The notes under the pieces: generated by a model
The model's input: only the letters and a program-made list of their open reading frames with translations
Database searches by the model: none
Told to the model about the DNA's origin: nothing
Program-made: the position numbers and the translations under genes
Shown: piece after piece, positions 29,001 through 37,439 of the stretch
Position numbering within the stretch: the first letter of the stretch is position 1
Layout of the letters: each line of letters starts with the position of its first letter
Source of the DNA: an uncultured Bacteroidales bacterium
Lineage (GTDB): Bacteria; Bacteroidota; Bacteroidia; Bacteroidales; UBA932
Assembly (NCBI GenBank): GCA_944323445.1
Contig: CALUSM010000003.1
Span: 1-64,000, forward strand
Direction of reading: 5' to 3'
Length of the DNA stretch: 64,000 bases

Positions 29001-30319
29001 CCGAGATGCGCATCGTCGACATCAACACCGGCATCACCCTCTCCCAGCATAACATCCCCTACGGAGCCAAGCTCTTCCAGAAGGACGGAGCAAACATCTC
29101 CAAGGGTGACCGCATCTGCGAGTGGGACGCCTACAACGCCGTTACAATCACCGAGCTGCCCGGAACGGTATCGTTCGACAGCCTAATCGAGGGCGTCACC
29201 TTCAGGGAGGAGGCCACCGACGAATACTCCCTCCACAAGGAGAAAGTCATCATCGAGTCCAGGGACAAATCCAAGAACCCCACTATCCACATCATGGATA
29301 ACGGCACCGAGGTGAAGCAGTACAACCTCCCCGTAGGCGCCCACCTGATGGTAGAGGACGGAGAGAAGGTCCAGGCCGGAGATGTTATCGTGAAAATTCC
29401 CCGCGCTATCGGTAAATCCGGTGATATCACCGGAGGTCTGCCCCGCGTCACAGAGCTCTTCGAGGCCCGCAACCCCTCCAATCCCGCCATCGTCGCCGAG
29501 ATCAACGGAGAGGTCCAGATGGGCAAGATCAAGCGAGGCAACCGTGAGATCATCATCCGTTCCAAGACCGGAGACGAGAAACGCTATCTCGTGCCCCTGT
29601 CCAAGCAGATTCTCGTACAGGAGAACGACTACATCCGCGCAGGCATGCCCCTCTCCGACGGTGCCGTCTCCCCTGCCGACATCCTGGCCATCCAGGGTCC
29701 CATCAAGGTGCAGGAATACATCGTCAATGAGATTCAGGAGGTGTACCGTATGCAGGGCGTGAAGATCAACGACAAGCACTTCGAGATCATCGTCCGCCAG
29801 ATGATGCGCAAGGTGCAGATCGTAGACCCCGGAGACACCCGCTTCCTGCCCGAGCAGCTGGTGGACAAGTGGGAGTTCAACGAGGAGAACGACTCGATGT
29901 TCGGCAAGAAAGTCGTGCAGGACGCCGGCGACTCCACCGAGCTCAGGCCCGGACAGATCGTCACCGCCCGCAGGCTCAGAGATGAGAACTCCATGCTCAA
30001 GAGACAGGACCTCAAGCTCGTCCAGGCCCGCGACGCCATCCCCGCAACATCCAACCAGATACTCCAGGGCATCACCCGCGCCGCCCTGCGCACCAACAGC
30101 TTCATGTCCGCCGCCTCCTTCCAGGAGACCACGAAGGTGCTCAGCGAGGCTGCCATCCGCGGTAAGGTCGACACCCTTGAGGGCCTCAAGGAGAACGTCA
30201 TCTGCGGTCACCTCATCCCGGCCGGCACAGGCCAGCGTGAGTTCGAGCGCATCATCGTAGCCTCCATGGACGACTACAACAAGATGGCCGCCGCATCTCC
30301 CCGCCGCAAGGAAGAGTAA
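26048..30319 (+). CDS. rpoC: DNA-directed RNA polymerase subunit beta prime
   Basis: Forms the active site with RpoB. The N-terminal zinc ribbon is [20 protein letters not shown]. The catalytic [15 protein letters not shown] holds the three Mg-binding aspartates. The bridge helix/trigger loop region includes [14 protein letters not shown] and [18 protein letters not shown]-type sequence (here [19 protein letters not shown]). Length is 1423 residues. A good terminator follows 22 bp after the stop. Confidence 0.98.
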   Translation: MAFKKDNKIKSNFSRISIGLASPEEILERSSGEVLKPETVNYRTYKPERDGLFCERIFGPTKDYECHCGKYKRIRYRGIVCDRCGVEVTEKKVRRERMGHITLTVPVAHIWYFRSTPNKIGSLLGIASKKLESVIYYERYIVIQAGAAKDLNISNLTLLSEDEYLDVLDRLPKDNQALDDSDPQKFIAGMGAEAIYTLLANLDLDELSYDLRHKTESETSQQRKAEALKRLSVIEAFRESRDINRPEWMIMKVIPVIPPDLRPLVPLDGGRFATSDLNDLYRRVIIRNNRLKKLIEIKAPEVILRNEKRMLQEAVDSLFDNSRKSNAVKTDANRTLKSLSDSLKGKQGRFRQNLLGKRVDYSARSVIVVGPELHMHECGLPKFMAAELYKPFIIRKLIERGIVKTVRSAKKIVDKKEPVIWDILENVMKGHPILLNRAPTLHRLGIQAFQPKLIEGKAIQLHPLACTAFNADFDGDQMAVHLPLGNAAILEAQLLMLGSHNILNPANGAPITVPSQDMVLGLYYITKPREGSKGQGMTFYGPEEVIIAYNEKRVDLHAKISVRLPKVPTDLSQGYRIFENTTVGRVIFNQVVPPEVGYINELLTKKSLRDIIGKVVKVCGVARTAQFLDDIKSIGYTMAFRGGLSFNLADVIIPKEKAELVESGYTQVEEIQQSFNMGLITNNERYNQIIDIWTTTNSRLTNMVTKTIEADQQGFNPIFMMLDSGARGSKEQIRQLCGMRGLMAKPQKSGAAGAEIIENPILSNFKEGLSVLEYFISTHGARKGLADTALKTADAGYLTRRLVDVSHDVIINEEDCKTLRGIVATAIKNKDEIVESLYDRILGRTSVHDIYNPLTGELILPANEEITEDIAAKISALPIEQVEIRSVLTCESRKGVCAKCYGRNLATGRMVEKGEVVGVIAAQSIGEPGTQLTLRTFHVGGTASSVASESEIIARYDGRLEFEELRTVTKHEDEGDFEIVIGRTAEMRIVDINTGITLSQHNIPYGAKLFQKDGANISKGDRICEWDAYNAVTITELPGTVSFDSLIEGVTFREEATDEYSLHKEKVIIESRDKSKNPTIHIMDNGTEVKQYNLPVGAHLMVEDGEKVQAGDVIVKIPRAIGKSGDITGGLPRVTELFEARNPSNPAIVAEINGEVQMGKIKRGNREIIIRSKTGDEKRYLVPLSKQILVQENDYIRAGMPLSDGAVSPADILAIQGPIKVQEYIVNEIQEVYRMQGVKINDKHFEIIVRQMMRKVQIVDPGDTRFLPEQLVDKWEFNEENDSMFGKKVVQDAGDSTELRPGQIVTARRLRDENSMLKRQDLKLVQARDAIPATSNQILQGITRAALRTNSFMSAASFQETTKVLSEAAIRGKVDTLEGLKENVICGHLIPAGTGQREFERIIVASMDDYNKMAAASPRRKEE

Positions 30320-30341
30320 TCCTCTGAGATACTGAATCAGA

Positions 30342-30389
30342 AAATCCGGTGAAATCCGCCAGCCACGGCAGTTCCACCGGATTTTTTTC
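30342..30389 (+). terminator. Intrinsic terminator of the rpoBC operon
   Basis: AAATCCGGTG (30342-30351) pairs with CACCGGATTT (30375-30384), followed by a T-run with one C. It ends the long tRNA/rpl/rpo transcription unit. Confidence 0.85.
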
Positions 30390-30405
30390 TTTTGCATATT
30401 ATTTG

Positions 30406-30413
30406 TAATTTTG
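30406..30413 (+). promoter_or_regulatory. Candidate -7 box TAATTTTG for the 30421 gene
   Basis: Matches TAnnTTTG but ends only 7 bp before the annotated ATG, which would give an almost leaderless message. No -33 TTTG at 19 bases. Confidence 0.45.
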
Positions 30414-30420
30414 TTTCATT

Positions 30421-31095
30421 ATGGGAAAATTACATGCATTTCTTACAGCAGCATTGCTGATTGCCCCGCTGAGCCTCGATGCTCAGCCCTACAGCACCTC
30501 CTGGCCGTATCTCTATTCGGATTTCAAGGAAGGAACAATCTACATGCAGGGAGGACAGAAGATGGAGTGCCGGCTGAATATCCATCTCCTCGAAGGACGC
30601 CTGCATTATCTGGACAAGGACAGCGTCGTGCGGGAGCCGATGCCCGACGTCATACTCTATTTTGAGACCGGAGACGAGAAGTTCACCACCATAGGTAAGG
30701 AAGCCATGCGTGTCGAGGCCGAGTGTCCCGACGGATATGTAGCCTGCCTGATTACCGGTGACTTCGACGCCCTGATGGTCGGTACCGGAGCATACGGCTC
30801 GCCGGCCCACACGATGTCCATCAGGCAGTACACTTCGATAGACCTCAAGCCCGGTGCGAACACCTCGTACACACAGCTCATAAAAGACAGGCACAACGGC
30901 AAGGAAGTCAATCTGCTCAAGGAATACTACATCGTGATGGGAGACCAGGTCTATCCCGCCCTGCGCGGCGACATCGAAAGGGATCTTCCCAAGGAGAGAC
31001 GCAAGGAATTCAGGAATTTCATCAAGGAGCACAAGATCAAATGGAACGATCCTCAGAAACTCATCCTGCTCGTAGAATTTCTTACCGCAGAATAA
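30421..31095 (+). CDS. Secreted protein of unknown function
   Basis: A 224-residue protein I do not recognise. A signal peptide is visible (MGKLHAFLTAALLIAPLSLDAQ, cleaved near Ala21/Gln22), so it is exported to the periplasm or beyond. The mature part is mixed, with aromatic-rich strands at the start (YSTSWPYLYSDFKEG) and a Lys/Arg-rich helical end (DLPKERRKEFRNFIKEHKIKW). There is no lipobox, membrane helix or catalytic motif. It is monocistronic between two terminators. The internal TIYMQGGQKMECRLNIHLLEGRLHYLD resembles strand-turn-strand repeats but not a known domain I can name. Confidence 0.75.
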   Translation: MGKLHAFLTAALLIAPLSLDAQPYSTSWPYLYSDFKEGTIYMQGGQKMECRLNIHLLEGRLHYLDKDSVVREPMPDVILYFETGDEKFTTIGKEAMRVEAECPDGYVACLITGDFDALMVGTGAYGSPAHTMSIRQYTSIDLKPGANTSYTQLIKDRHNGKEVNLLKEYYIVMGDQVYPALRGDIERDLPKERRKEFRNFIKEHKIKWNDPQKLILLVEFLTAE

Positions 31096-31115
31096 CAATG
31101 CATGCCGTATAAAAC

Positions 31116-31149
31116 AAGAGGCGGACCCTTACGGAATCCGCCTCTTTTT
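31116..31149. terminator. Bidirectional terminator between convergent genes
   Basis: AAGAGGCGGA (31116-31125) and TCCGCCTCTT (31137-31146) form a 10-bp stem, with T-rich tracts on both sides. It serves the secreted-protein gene and the PorV-like gene. Confidence 0.85.
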
Positions 31150-31168
31150 ACATGCGCTCCTACACTTT

Positions 31169-32116
31169 CTAGAAAGCGTAGCCGATACCTACTGAGAAAG
31201 TATTGGCCAGGGGAGAGCTTTCAGAAAGTCCGATGAGATAAGCTGCGTTGACAGACAGGCCCGCAATATTGATGCCGGCACCTACAGAAGCGTATGAGCC
31301 GATGACGAGCTTGTCCTCTTTTCCGTAGTGGTATCCTGCGCTCACCCGTACAAAGTCATTGAAGCTGTACTGGGCACCGACGCCGGTGAAGAAAGCTGTC
31401 TGCTCGAAGAGCATACCGCTCTCCGAATACACGAATATCGCATGCTTGTCCTCAGCACCGAAACGCTGGATGGTTCCTACGCCCAGCTTCACATTGGCAG
31501 GCAGACCGTAAGCGGCAGTTCCGCCGTAGTCTATCTTCGAACCGATATTGGAGGCTGTCAGACCGATGCGCAGGAACTTCAGGTCCAGGAGCGCACCGAA
31601 GTCTGCCGAAACAGCCCCGCCCTTCTTCGGACCGCCGATGTCACTGTAGACATAGTTGACGTTGGCACCGAGGGAGAGAATAGGCAGAATCTTGAAACCA
31701 AGACCGATACCGGCCTGAAGGTCCGTAGGGGTGAAGCTGCCTGTCACTGCTCCTGAAGCAGGATCCGTAAGTTCATAGGACTTGTGCGAGAAATATTTTA
31801 CGCTTGCAGACACTGTCATGAATTTGGCGACACGGCCATATCCGGCCACCGCTGCAACATTGTTGGACGAGAAAGAAGGCTGCCAGAGGGAATAGGCTGC
31901 TCCCACCTGGAACTTCTCATCATCGAGGGCTGTTGTCGCAATGTTGTTCCACATGGCGAATGGAGTGGCCTCCATCACAGTCCCTGATCCTGCCAGACCC
32001 AGGGTCACAGGATCGGGGTTGACATCAAGAAATCCGGCCGTCTGGGCCTGTGCCGCCGTTACGGGGAGTATTATCGCAGCGGCTGTGCTGATAATAGATA
32101 AGAAAGTCTTTTTCAT
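31169..32116 (-). CDS. PorV/PorQ-family outer-membrane beta-barrel protein
   Basis: A 315-residue barrel protein with a signal peptide (cleavage after AQA near residue 24). The mature start GFLDVNPDPVTLGLAGSGT is typical of the PorV/PorQ group of FadL-like barrels, which help move type IX secretion cargo across or onto the outer membrane. Alternating hydrophobic strands continue to the C-terminal aromatic IGYAF. Its ATG shares a base with the stop of the upstream protease gene (TAATG), so translation is coupled. The protease carries a type IX-like C-terminal domain, which fits a role in its export or attachment. The exact class (PorV, PorQ or a paralogue) is not settled by sequence alone. Confidence 0.82.
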   Translation of the reverse strand: MKKTFLSIISTAAAIILPVTAAQAQTAGFLDVNPDPVTLGLAGSGTVMEATPFAMWNNIATTALDDEKFQVGAAYSLWQPSFSSNNVAAVAGYGRVAKFMTVSASVKYFSHKSYELTDPASGAVTGSFTPTDLQAGIGLGFKILPILSLGANVNYVYSDIGGPKKGGAVSADFGALLDLKFLRIGLTASNIGSKIDYGGTAAYGLPANVKLGVGTIQRFGAEDKHAIFVYSESGMLFEQTAFFTGVGAQYSFNDFVRVSAGYHYGKEDKLVIGSYASVGAGINIAGLSVNAAYLIGLSESSPLANTFSVGIGYAF

Positions 32117-34749
32117 TAGAGTTTTGCTATGTCAGTTGTAATGGTTTGATTGCTTCCGTTGGCCGTATAGGTCAGCGTCACTTTGTACATTCCGCCGGCG
32201 AGGGAAGTCATGTCTATCTTGACAGGTTCAAACGGGGTAATTGTGAGTCCACTCTGGCTGAGCACCGTACCGCCGTTAGAGGCCTTCACCTCTACAGATG
32301 CGCCCGTTGCCGTTTCTCCTGTACGGATGTAGAGGTAGTCTGTAACGGGGTTGGGATAGAAGTCAGCAGGTCTGGAGCCGTCGCGCACCACTACCTCGAA
32401 CGAGCAGGAAGCGGATGTGCCGGCTGCATCGTAAGCGGTCACAGTGAGGGTCTCCTGGCCGTAGCCGTGGGCTGTAATCTCCAGCTTGGTTCCGGATATG
32501 GATGTGGTGAGGATACTGTTCTGTGCAGAAGTGGATACCTCATAGCGGAGGGTCTCGCCGTCAACGTCAGTAAATACGGACGAGAGGTCCACGACCGTAA
32601 CTTCGGAGAGTTCTCCGAGACTCAGGTCCGCGGGAGCAGTACTGATCTCAGGCTCATTGTTGGGTATGATGGTATAGTGAATCTCCTGGACTGTCTCGGC
32701 TGTACCGTCGCTTACGATGAGCTGGGCGGTATAGGTGGTCTCGCGGTCTGTCTTGGGAGCATCGAGACCGTCGATGAATACGGTCACAACGTTGTCAGCA
32801 TCAGTAGCGGTGGCTGCCTCGGAGCCGGGAACAAACTCGTATGTAACGGCATCTCCGTCAGGATCCGAGATGGTGAAATTCATGGTGACGTTCTCATATA
32901 CCTTGAGGGTAACGTCCGTCTCATCATCCGTGGAGATAACGGGAGGCGTATTGCCTGTGGTGCTGTATGTCACCTCATTGGACAGTTCGGAAGCATTGTT
33001 GAGATTGTCCAGCGCCTGTACTCTGAAATGGTACTCGGCATTGGCACTCAGTCCGGATACTGTGGCTGAGATAGTCTCGAAACGGTCCACCATACCGGTA
33101 GGAACCTCCATTGTGCTCACGCCCGAGCCGGGAGAGTCCGGATTGAGGTCGGCAAGTGAGGATGTGGAGTAGAAGAGGTTGAATTTGCTGGGCTTGTAGC
33201 TGTCTGAATCCTCCGGAACAGTCCACTGCAGGGTGATGGAGCCACCGGTTGAGGAGACAGCCTCAAGGTCGGTCACAGGCTCGGGAGGATTGGGACCGTA
33301 CGAAGTAAGGCAAAGCTCTGCGTCGATGAGGCCGGCACCAAGCATACCCTCATATTTGGGATTATACTCATAGATGTCCCGTACTCCGCTTACCATGATG
33401 TCCCAGAGATTCTCACGGGTAAATCCCTCCCCGCCGAATGCGGACACTATCAGTGCCGCTACTCCGGACGCATGGGGACATGCCATAGAAGTACCCTGCA
33501 TTTCTCCATATTTGTTGTTGGGGATGGTGCTGAGAATCTGCTGTCTTTTCGCGGCGTCTCCTCCAGGAGCTGTAATGTCCACCCAGTCACCGTAGTTGGA
33601 GTAGTATGCTATCTCATAGTCTGCACCGATGGATGCCACAGCCATTACTCCTTCATAGTCAGCAGGGAAAACATCCTGTGTCGAAGAAGAAGAGTTACCG
33701 GCGGCGAAGATGCAGAGACCTCCGTCCATGGGGCCTACCTGGACACCGTTGTCCTGTCCGGCATACCTGTTGAAGTAGTCGATGGCCTGGAAAATCGCGG
33801 TGTAGGAAGGATCGCAACCCCAGCTGTTCTGGGTTATCACGGCTCCGTTGTCGGCAGCGTATGTAAATGCCGATGCGATGTAAGCAGCACCGGGGCCGGT
33901 CTGGCAGGCCATGATTCTCACGCCCTGTTTTCCTTTGGCGTAGTCTCCGCCGGCAATACCTGCGACGCCTATGCCGTTATTGTTGACTGCGGCAATCGTA
34001 CCGGCCACATGGGTGCCGTGGTCCTCGGCGGTGATGGTGCCGCTGTAATTGTCAGACGTGAAATTGAAACCGTAGATATCGTCCACATAGCCGTTGCGGT
34101 CATCATCCACACCGGGCTGACCGTTGAGCTCGGCCTCGTTGACCCACATATTGTAGGCCAGATCCTCATGGTCCACATCGACTCCGGAGTCGATGACAGC
34201 CACAATGACGTCAGGGTTGCCGGTAGTTATGTTCCATGCGGGGAAGAGATTGATGTCACTGCCCTCCTCCTGGTTCATACTGGTACCGAAGTTCATGTAG
34301 TGCCACTGATCGGGAAGCCTGGGGTCATCGAAAGGCCAGGTCTCAGGCTCGTCCATCAGCTGGACCTCATGGACATAGTTGATTTCCTCAACTCCTCCGG
34401 CGGCTATAAAATCTGAAGCCGCGCGGGTCACGGGCACAGACTGGTCGAAGCATACGACATACCAGCGGGTAAGTCCCATTTCCCTCTTACGCTCCTCGAA
34501 TTTTTCGGGACCGGGGAACAGACGCCTCACAGACGTAATCTGCAGGTCAGGGAAAGAAGCTGCGAGCGTCATGGGATCTTCACCGAGCTCGCTTTTGAGT
34601 TTGACTAATATCTGGCCGGGCTCTACTCGGCCGGGGCCACGCATCTCGGAAGGGTCGGGCTGGACTCTGCGTGCGGAGTCCTCATCCCTGGTACATCCGG
34701 CCATTAACATGGCCGCCAGGAGAATGATTGCTGTCAGATGTTTTTTCAT
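32116..34749 (-). CDS. Subtilisin-like (S8) protease lipoprotein with fibronectin III and type IX-like C-terminal domain
   Basis: An 877-residue exported serine protease. The start at 34749 gives a lipoprotein-type signal (LLAAMLMAGC, Cys19); an open frame further upstream lacks any signal. An inhibitor-like propeptide spans about residues 40-135. The catalytic triad is Asp187 (AVIDSGVD), His244 (DHGTHVAG) and Ser421 (GTSMACPH), with the oxyanion Asn in AAGN. A fibronectin type III domain follows (TDLEAVSSTGGSITLQWTV), then Ig/cadherin-like repeats. The last 75 residues (FYPNPVTDYLYIR onward) look like a type IX sorting domain. A lipobox with such a domain is an unusual combination. It is coupled to the PorV-like gene by a TAATG overlap. 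Likely an extracellular protein degrader. Confidence 0.88.
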   Translation of the reverse strand: MKKHLTAIILLAAMLMAGCTRDEDSARRVQPDPSEMRGPGRVEPGQILVKLKSELGEDPMTLAASFPDLQITSVRRLFPGPEKFEERKREMGLTRWYVVCFDQSVPVTRAASDFIAAGGVEEINYVHEVQLMDEPETWPFDDPRLPDQWHYMNFGTSMNQEEGSDINLFPAWNITTGNPDVIVAVIDSGVDVDHEDLAYNMWVNEAELNGQPGVDDDRNGYVDDIYGFNFTSDNYSGTITAEDHGTHVAGTIAAVNNNGIGVAGIAGGDYAKGKQGVRIMACQTGPGAAYIASAFTYAADNGAVITQNSWGCDPSYTAIFQAIDYFNRYAGQDNGVQVGPMDGGLCIFAAGNSSSSTQDVFPADYEGVMAVASIGADYEIAYYSNYGDWVDITAPGGDAAKRQQILSTIPNNKYGEMQGTSMACPHASGVAALIVSAFGGEGFTRENLWDIMVSGVRDIYEYNPKYEGMLGAGLIDAELCLTSYGPNPPEPVTDLEAVSSTGGSITLQWTVPEDSDSYKPSKFNLFYSTSSLADLNPDSPGSGVSTMEVPTGMVDRFETISATVSGLSANAEYHFRVQALDNLNNASELSNEVTYSTTGNTPPVISTDDETDVTLKVYENVTMNFTISDPDGDAVTYEFVPGSEAATATDADNVVTVFIDGLDAPKTDRETTYTAQLIVSDGTAETVQEIHYTIIPNNEPEISTAPADLSLGELSEVTVVDLSSVFTDVDGETLRYEVSTSAQNSILTTSISGTKLEITAHGYGQETLTVTAYDAAGTSASCSFEVVVRDGSRPADFYPNPVTDYLYIRTGETATGASVEVKASNGGTVLSQSGLTITPFEPVKIDMTSLAGGMYKVTLTYTANGSNQTITTDIAKL

Positions 34750-34840
34750 GTACTTGTTAGAAAATTTGTTTAAACATGTAAATATAGTAAAAAATGCTGA
34801 CGTGGTTCCAAAAATTTGCCCGGCAAGCTGCCCACAGCAT

Positions 34841-34873
34841 AAAAAATGCCCCGCAGGGTCACTGCGGAGCATC
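34841..34873 (-). terminator. Terminator of the left susC-susD-lipoprotein operon
   Basis: On the minus strand ATGCTCCGCAG and CTGCGGGGCAT form a stem (one G-U) followed by TTTTTTA. It lies 25 bp after the lipoprotein stop. Confidence 0.85.
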
Positions 34874-34897
34874 TTAATACAATCGTTGCAAATCCTC

Positions 34898-35872
34898 TTA
34901 GTAGAGTCCGAGCGCAGCTGCGAGATCCACTCCGGGGAAGCCGAGGATTACGTTGACCTGGCCGAACCAGCTGGTGGTGTTCTCGATGGAAGCTGCGGGG
35001 TTCAGCTGAACGATATCGTCAGACATGAAACCTATAGCCTCGTCCATCTGGCCGTAAGCAGCAGCATTGACATCAGAAGGCATCTGATAGACAATCTGCT
35101 CGCCAAGGCTCTCGTACAGGATGCCGGGGATTACGGATCCGTCCCAACGTACATTGGAGCCGTTTCCGATATCTGTGCGGATGTAGAACTCCCACATCTG
35201 AGAGTACTCTGAGAGTACTGCAGAGCTGCCCCACGATGTGGCGATTCCCTCGCGGTTGCCCCAAGGATTGATAATACGCCAGCGGTCGTAACCGTCTGCC
35301 TTAAGCACTTCCACATCCTGAAGATTGAACTCCTCAGGGCCTGTCAGATAACCGTCACCGTCGAGGTCCACACCGTAGGCGAGGTTGTCATACAACTGAC
35401 CATACGGACTATCTTCTGTTCCAAGAGAAACCCATGTATAGGCCAGGGATGCAGTGAAGCTGACAGACTGATTTCCACCGGGAGTCACATTCGCCAGAGT
35501 AACAGTGATGCTGTAGTTGGTGGCGGGCTGAATGCTCTCGTTGTATCCGATTTGAAGTACAGCCTTGCCGCTGCCGTCTTCGAAAGACAGCTCAGCGGGA
35601 ACATCCAGTACGCTGACTGCCTGATCTCCCAACATCTGGGTGCTGGACACCTGAACAGTAGCTGTACCCTCAGTTGTAGCGCGGTACACGTCAATACTCA
35701 TAACGGGATTCGCGGAAGAAAACTCGAAGTTGAGAGTAGAGGGAGCGCCGAAAGAGTATCCGCCGTCACCCTCCATAGGTGAGTAAGTAGCAGTTACCTG
35801 ATCCTTGCTGCAGGAAGACAGGACAGCTGCACCTGCAACGGCGATTGCCAGTATTTTGAATAATCTTTTCAT
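34898..35872 (-). CDS. SusD-linked surface lipoprotein 1, with an EF-hand-like loop
   Basis: A 324-residue lipoprotein (lipobox VLSSC, Cys21), third gene of the left operon. I do not recognise the whole fold. The N-terminal half is beta-rich and similar to the third gene of the right operon (KDQ, EGDG, VSSTQMLG, SVLD(V/I)P, YSIT). The C-terminal half differs strongly. Residues 169-180, inside DLDGDGYLTGPEEF, match a canonical EF-hand calcium loop (D-x-D-x-D-G...E) absent from the paralogue. By position it is a surface glycan- or peptide-binding accessory to the SusCD complex. The gap to susD is 20 bp. Confidence 0.8.
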   Translation of the reverse strand: MKRLFKILAIAVAGAAVLSSCSKDQVTATYSPMEGDGGYSFGAPSTLNFEFSSANPVMSIDVYRATTEGTATVQVSSTQMLGDQAVSVLDVPAELSFEDGSGKAVLQIGYNESIQPATNYSITVTLANVTPGGNQSVSFTASLAYTWVSLGTEDSPYGQLYDNLAYGVDLDGDGYLTGPEEFNLQDVEVLKADGYDRWRIINPWGNREGIATSWGSSAVLSEYSQMWEFYIRTDIGNGSNVRWDGSVIPGILYESLGEQIVYQMPSDVNAAAYGQMDEAIGFMSDDIVQLNPAASIENTTSWFGQVNVILGFPGVDLAAALGLY

Positions 35873-35892
35873 TGTTTTCTAGTGCTTTAAAA

Positions 35893-37422
35893 TTAAATTC
35901 CTGAGTCAATAGGGTTCTGGTCAACATCCTGGTTCAAGGACTTGTTTGCATCAAACTCAGCCTGAGGGATGGTAAGTACCCAGTCCCAAGAATCAGGGTT
36001 GTCTGTATGCAGACCTGTCAGCAGAGTCTCGGTAGGCCATCCCATTTCCTCTGTTCTTACGAATCCCTGGTGGAGCCTGCGGATATCGAAGATACGTCCG
36101 TACTCACCCCAGAGCTCGATACGGCGCTGGTTGATGATCTCCTCGCGGAGAGAGCCGGTCTCGTCAGATGTGAGGGCACCCATTGCGGTTCCGGTCTTCT
36201 GTGTGCCGTATCCTTCCTGACGGTACTGCATGAACTCTGTGAGCACCTGCTGTGCCTCGGCGTCACGGCCAAGCATACACAGGGCCTCAGCCTCGACCAG
36301 ATACATCTCGGGAGTTCTCATCCAGATATAGTCACCGGTATAGGTGGTCTTGTCAGCCCACTGGAACTTCATCTGCTGATATCTGGTAGATTCGCTCACC
36401 TCACTGTTGGGATCCCACCATGCGCGACGTACGTCGTTTGCGGACATCTTGTTGTAGAGGTTGGCGCTGATCTGCTTGTGGGCAGTGTTTCCGTATCCGT
36501 CGGATCCGTCATACACCATGTGCATGAAGAAGGATGCGTAGATACCGGACTGGCTGTCGATAATCTCAGCAGCCCAGAGAACGTCGGACTGGTTCCTGTT
36601 GTTCATACCGGAAGTGACATCGGCTGTGAGGGTACCGCCCTGCTTTGCGATGCGGGCAGCCTCGAGAGCATCCTCCCATCTCTCCTGAACCAGGCAGATA
36701 CGGGCCTTGATACCGTTGGCCACGTACATGTCGATGTGGGACGAATGTGTCTGGGCTTTGGAGTTGGTCAGACGTGCGACAGCAGTGTCGATGTCAGCGT
36801 TGATCTGAGCGTATGTGTCACGCAGAGTTCCTCTGGGAGCTCCCTCTGTACCTGCAATGGTAGGCTCGGTGTAGATGGGCACGCCGGGATCGTCCTCGTG
36901 ACCTACGTATGTACGGGCAAACCACTGCGCAAGCATGAAGTAGGAGTAGGCGCGGATGGCATAGGCCTGACCGATAACGTAGTTCACGTCACTGGGTGCT
37001 CCGGCCATGGTCTCCTTGGCGGCGATGATGTAGTTGGCGTTGGAAATCCATGTGTAGTAAGCGTTCCACAGGTCATAGGACCTCCATGAGCTGGAGGTGA
37101 ATGCCTCTTTCACGTCGTAGATGCAGTCATACCAGAACCAACCTGAGCCCTGGGCATCCTGAATATGGTCGTCACCCATGACATCAGCAGCCAGGGCATA
37201 AGCGGAGATACCGAATACCTGGTGGGTATTTCCAGATGTAGACCAGGCAGAGTACATCGACCTGTAGATACCGTTCAGAGGTACGAGAGCGGCTGTTGCA
37301 TTCTCGAACATGCTCTCACCGGTCACGGAGTCGGTAGGCGAGGTGTTGAGCGCGTCCTTGGAGCAGGAGCTGAGGCCTGCGGCGAGAACGGCGATTAATG
37401 CTGATACTAATATCTTTTTCAT
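35893..37422 (-). CDS. SusD/RagB-family surface nutrient-binding lipoprotein 1
   Basis: The 509-residue lid protein of a SusCD importer. Signal peptide and lipobox are MKKILVSALIAVLAAGLSSC (Cys20), followed by SKDALNTSPTDSVTG, a typical SusD start. It continues with TPR-like helices (AYAIRAYSYFMLAQWFARTY) and ends in the SusD C-terminal region (IINQRRIELWGEYGRIFDIRR). It is highly similar to the SusD at 45221, above all in the first 40 residues. It lies 17 bp after susC. The substrate is unknown; no glycoside hydrolase or polysaccharide lyase gene is nearby. Confidence 0.92.
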   Translation of the reverse strand: MKKILVSALIAVLAAGLSSCSKDALNTSPTDSVTGESMFENATAALVPLNGIYRSMYSAWSTSGNTHQVFGISAYALAADVMGDDHIQDAQGSGWFWYDCIYDVKEAFTSSSWRSYDLWNAYYTWISNANYIIAAKETMAGAPSDVNYVIGQAYAIRAYSYFMLAQWFARTYVGHEDDPGVPIYTEPTIAGTEGAPRGTLRDTYAQINADIDTAVARLTNSKAQTHSSHIDMYVANGIKARICLVQERWEDALEAARIAKQGGTLTADVTSGMNNRNQSDVLWAAEIIDSQSGIYASFFMHMVYDGSDGYGNTAHKQISANLYNKMSANDVRRAWWDPNSEVSESTRYQQMKFQWADKTTYTGDYIWMRTPEMYLVEAEALCMLGRDAEAQQVLTEFMQYRQEGYGTQKTGTAMGALTSDETGSLREEIINQRRIELWGEYGRIFDIRRLHQGFVRTEEMGWPTETLLTGLHTDNPDSWDWVLTIPQAEFDANKSLNQDVDQNPIDSGI

Positions 37423-37439
37423 TGTATTATTATCCTTTG

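Noticed and set aside
34750-34872. N-terminal extension of the subtilase from 34872
   Set aside because: It runs through the terminator of the neighbouring operon, and the lipoprotein signal begins at 34749.
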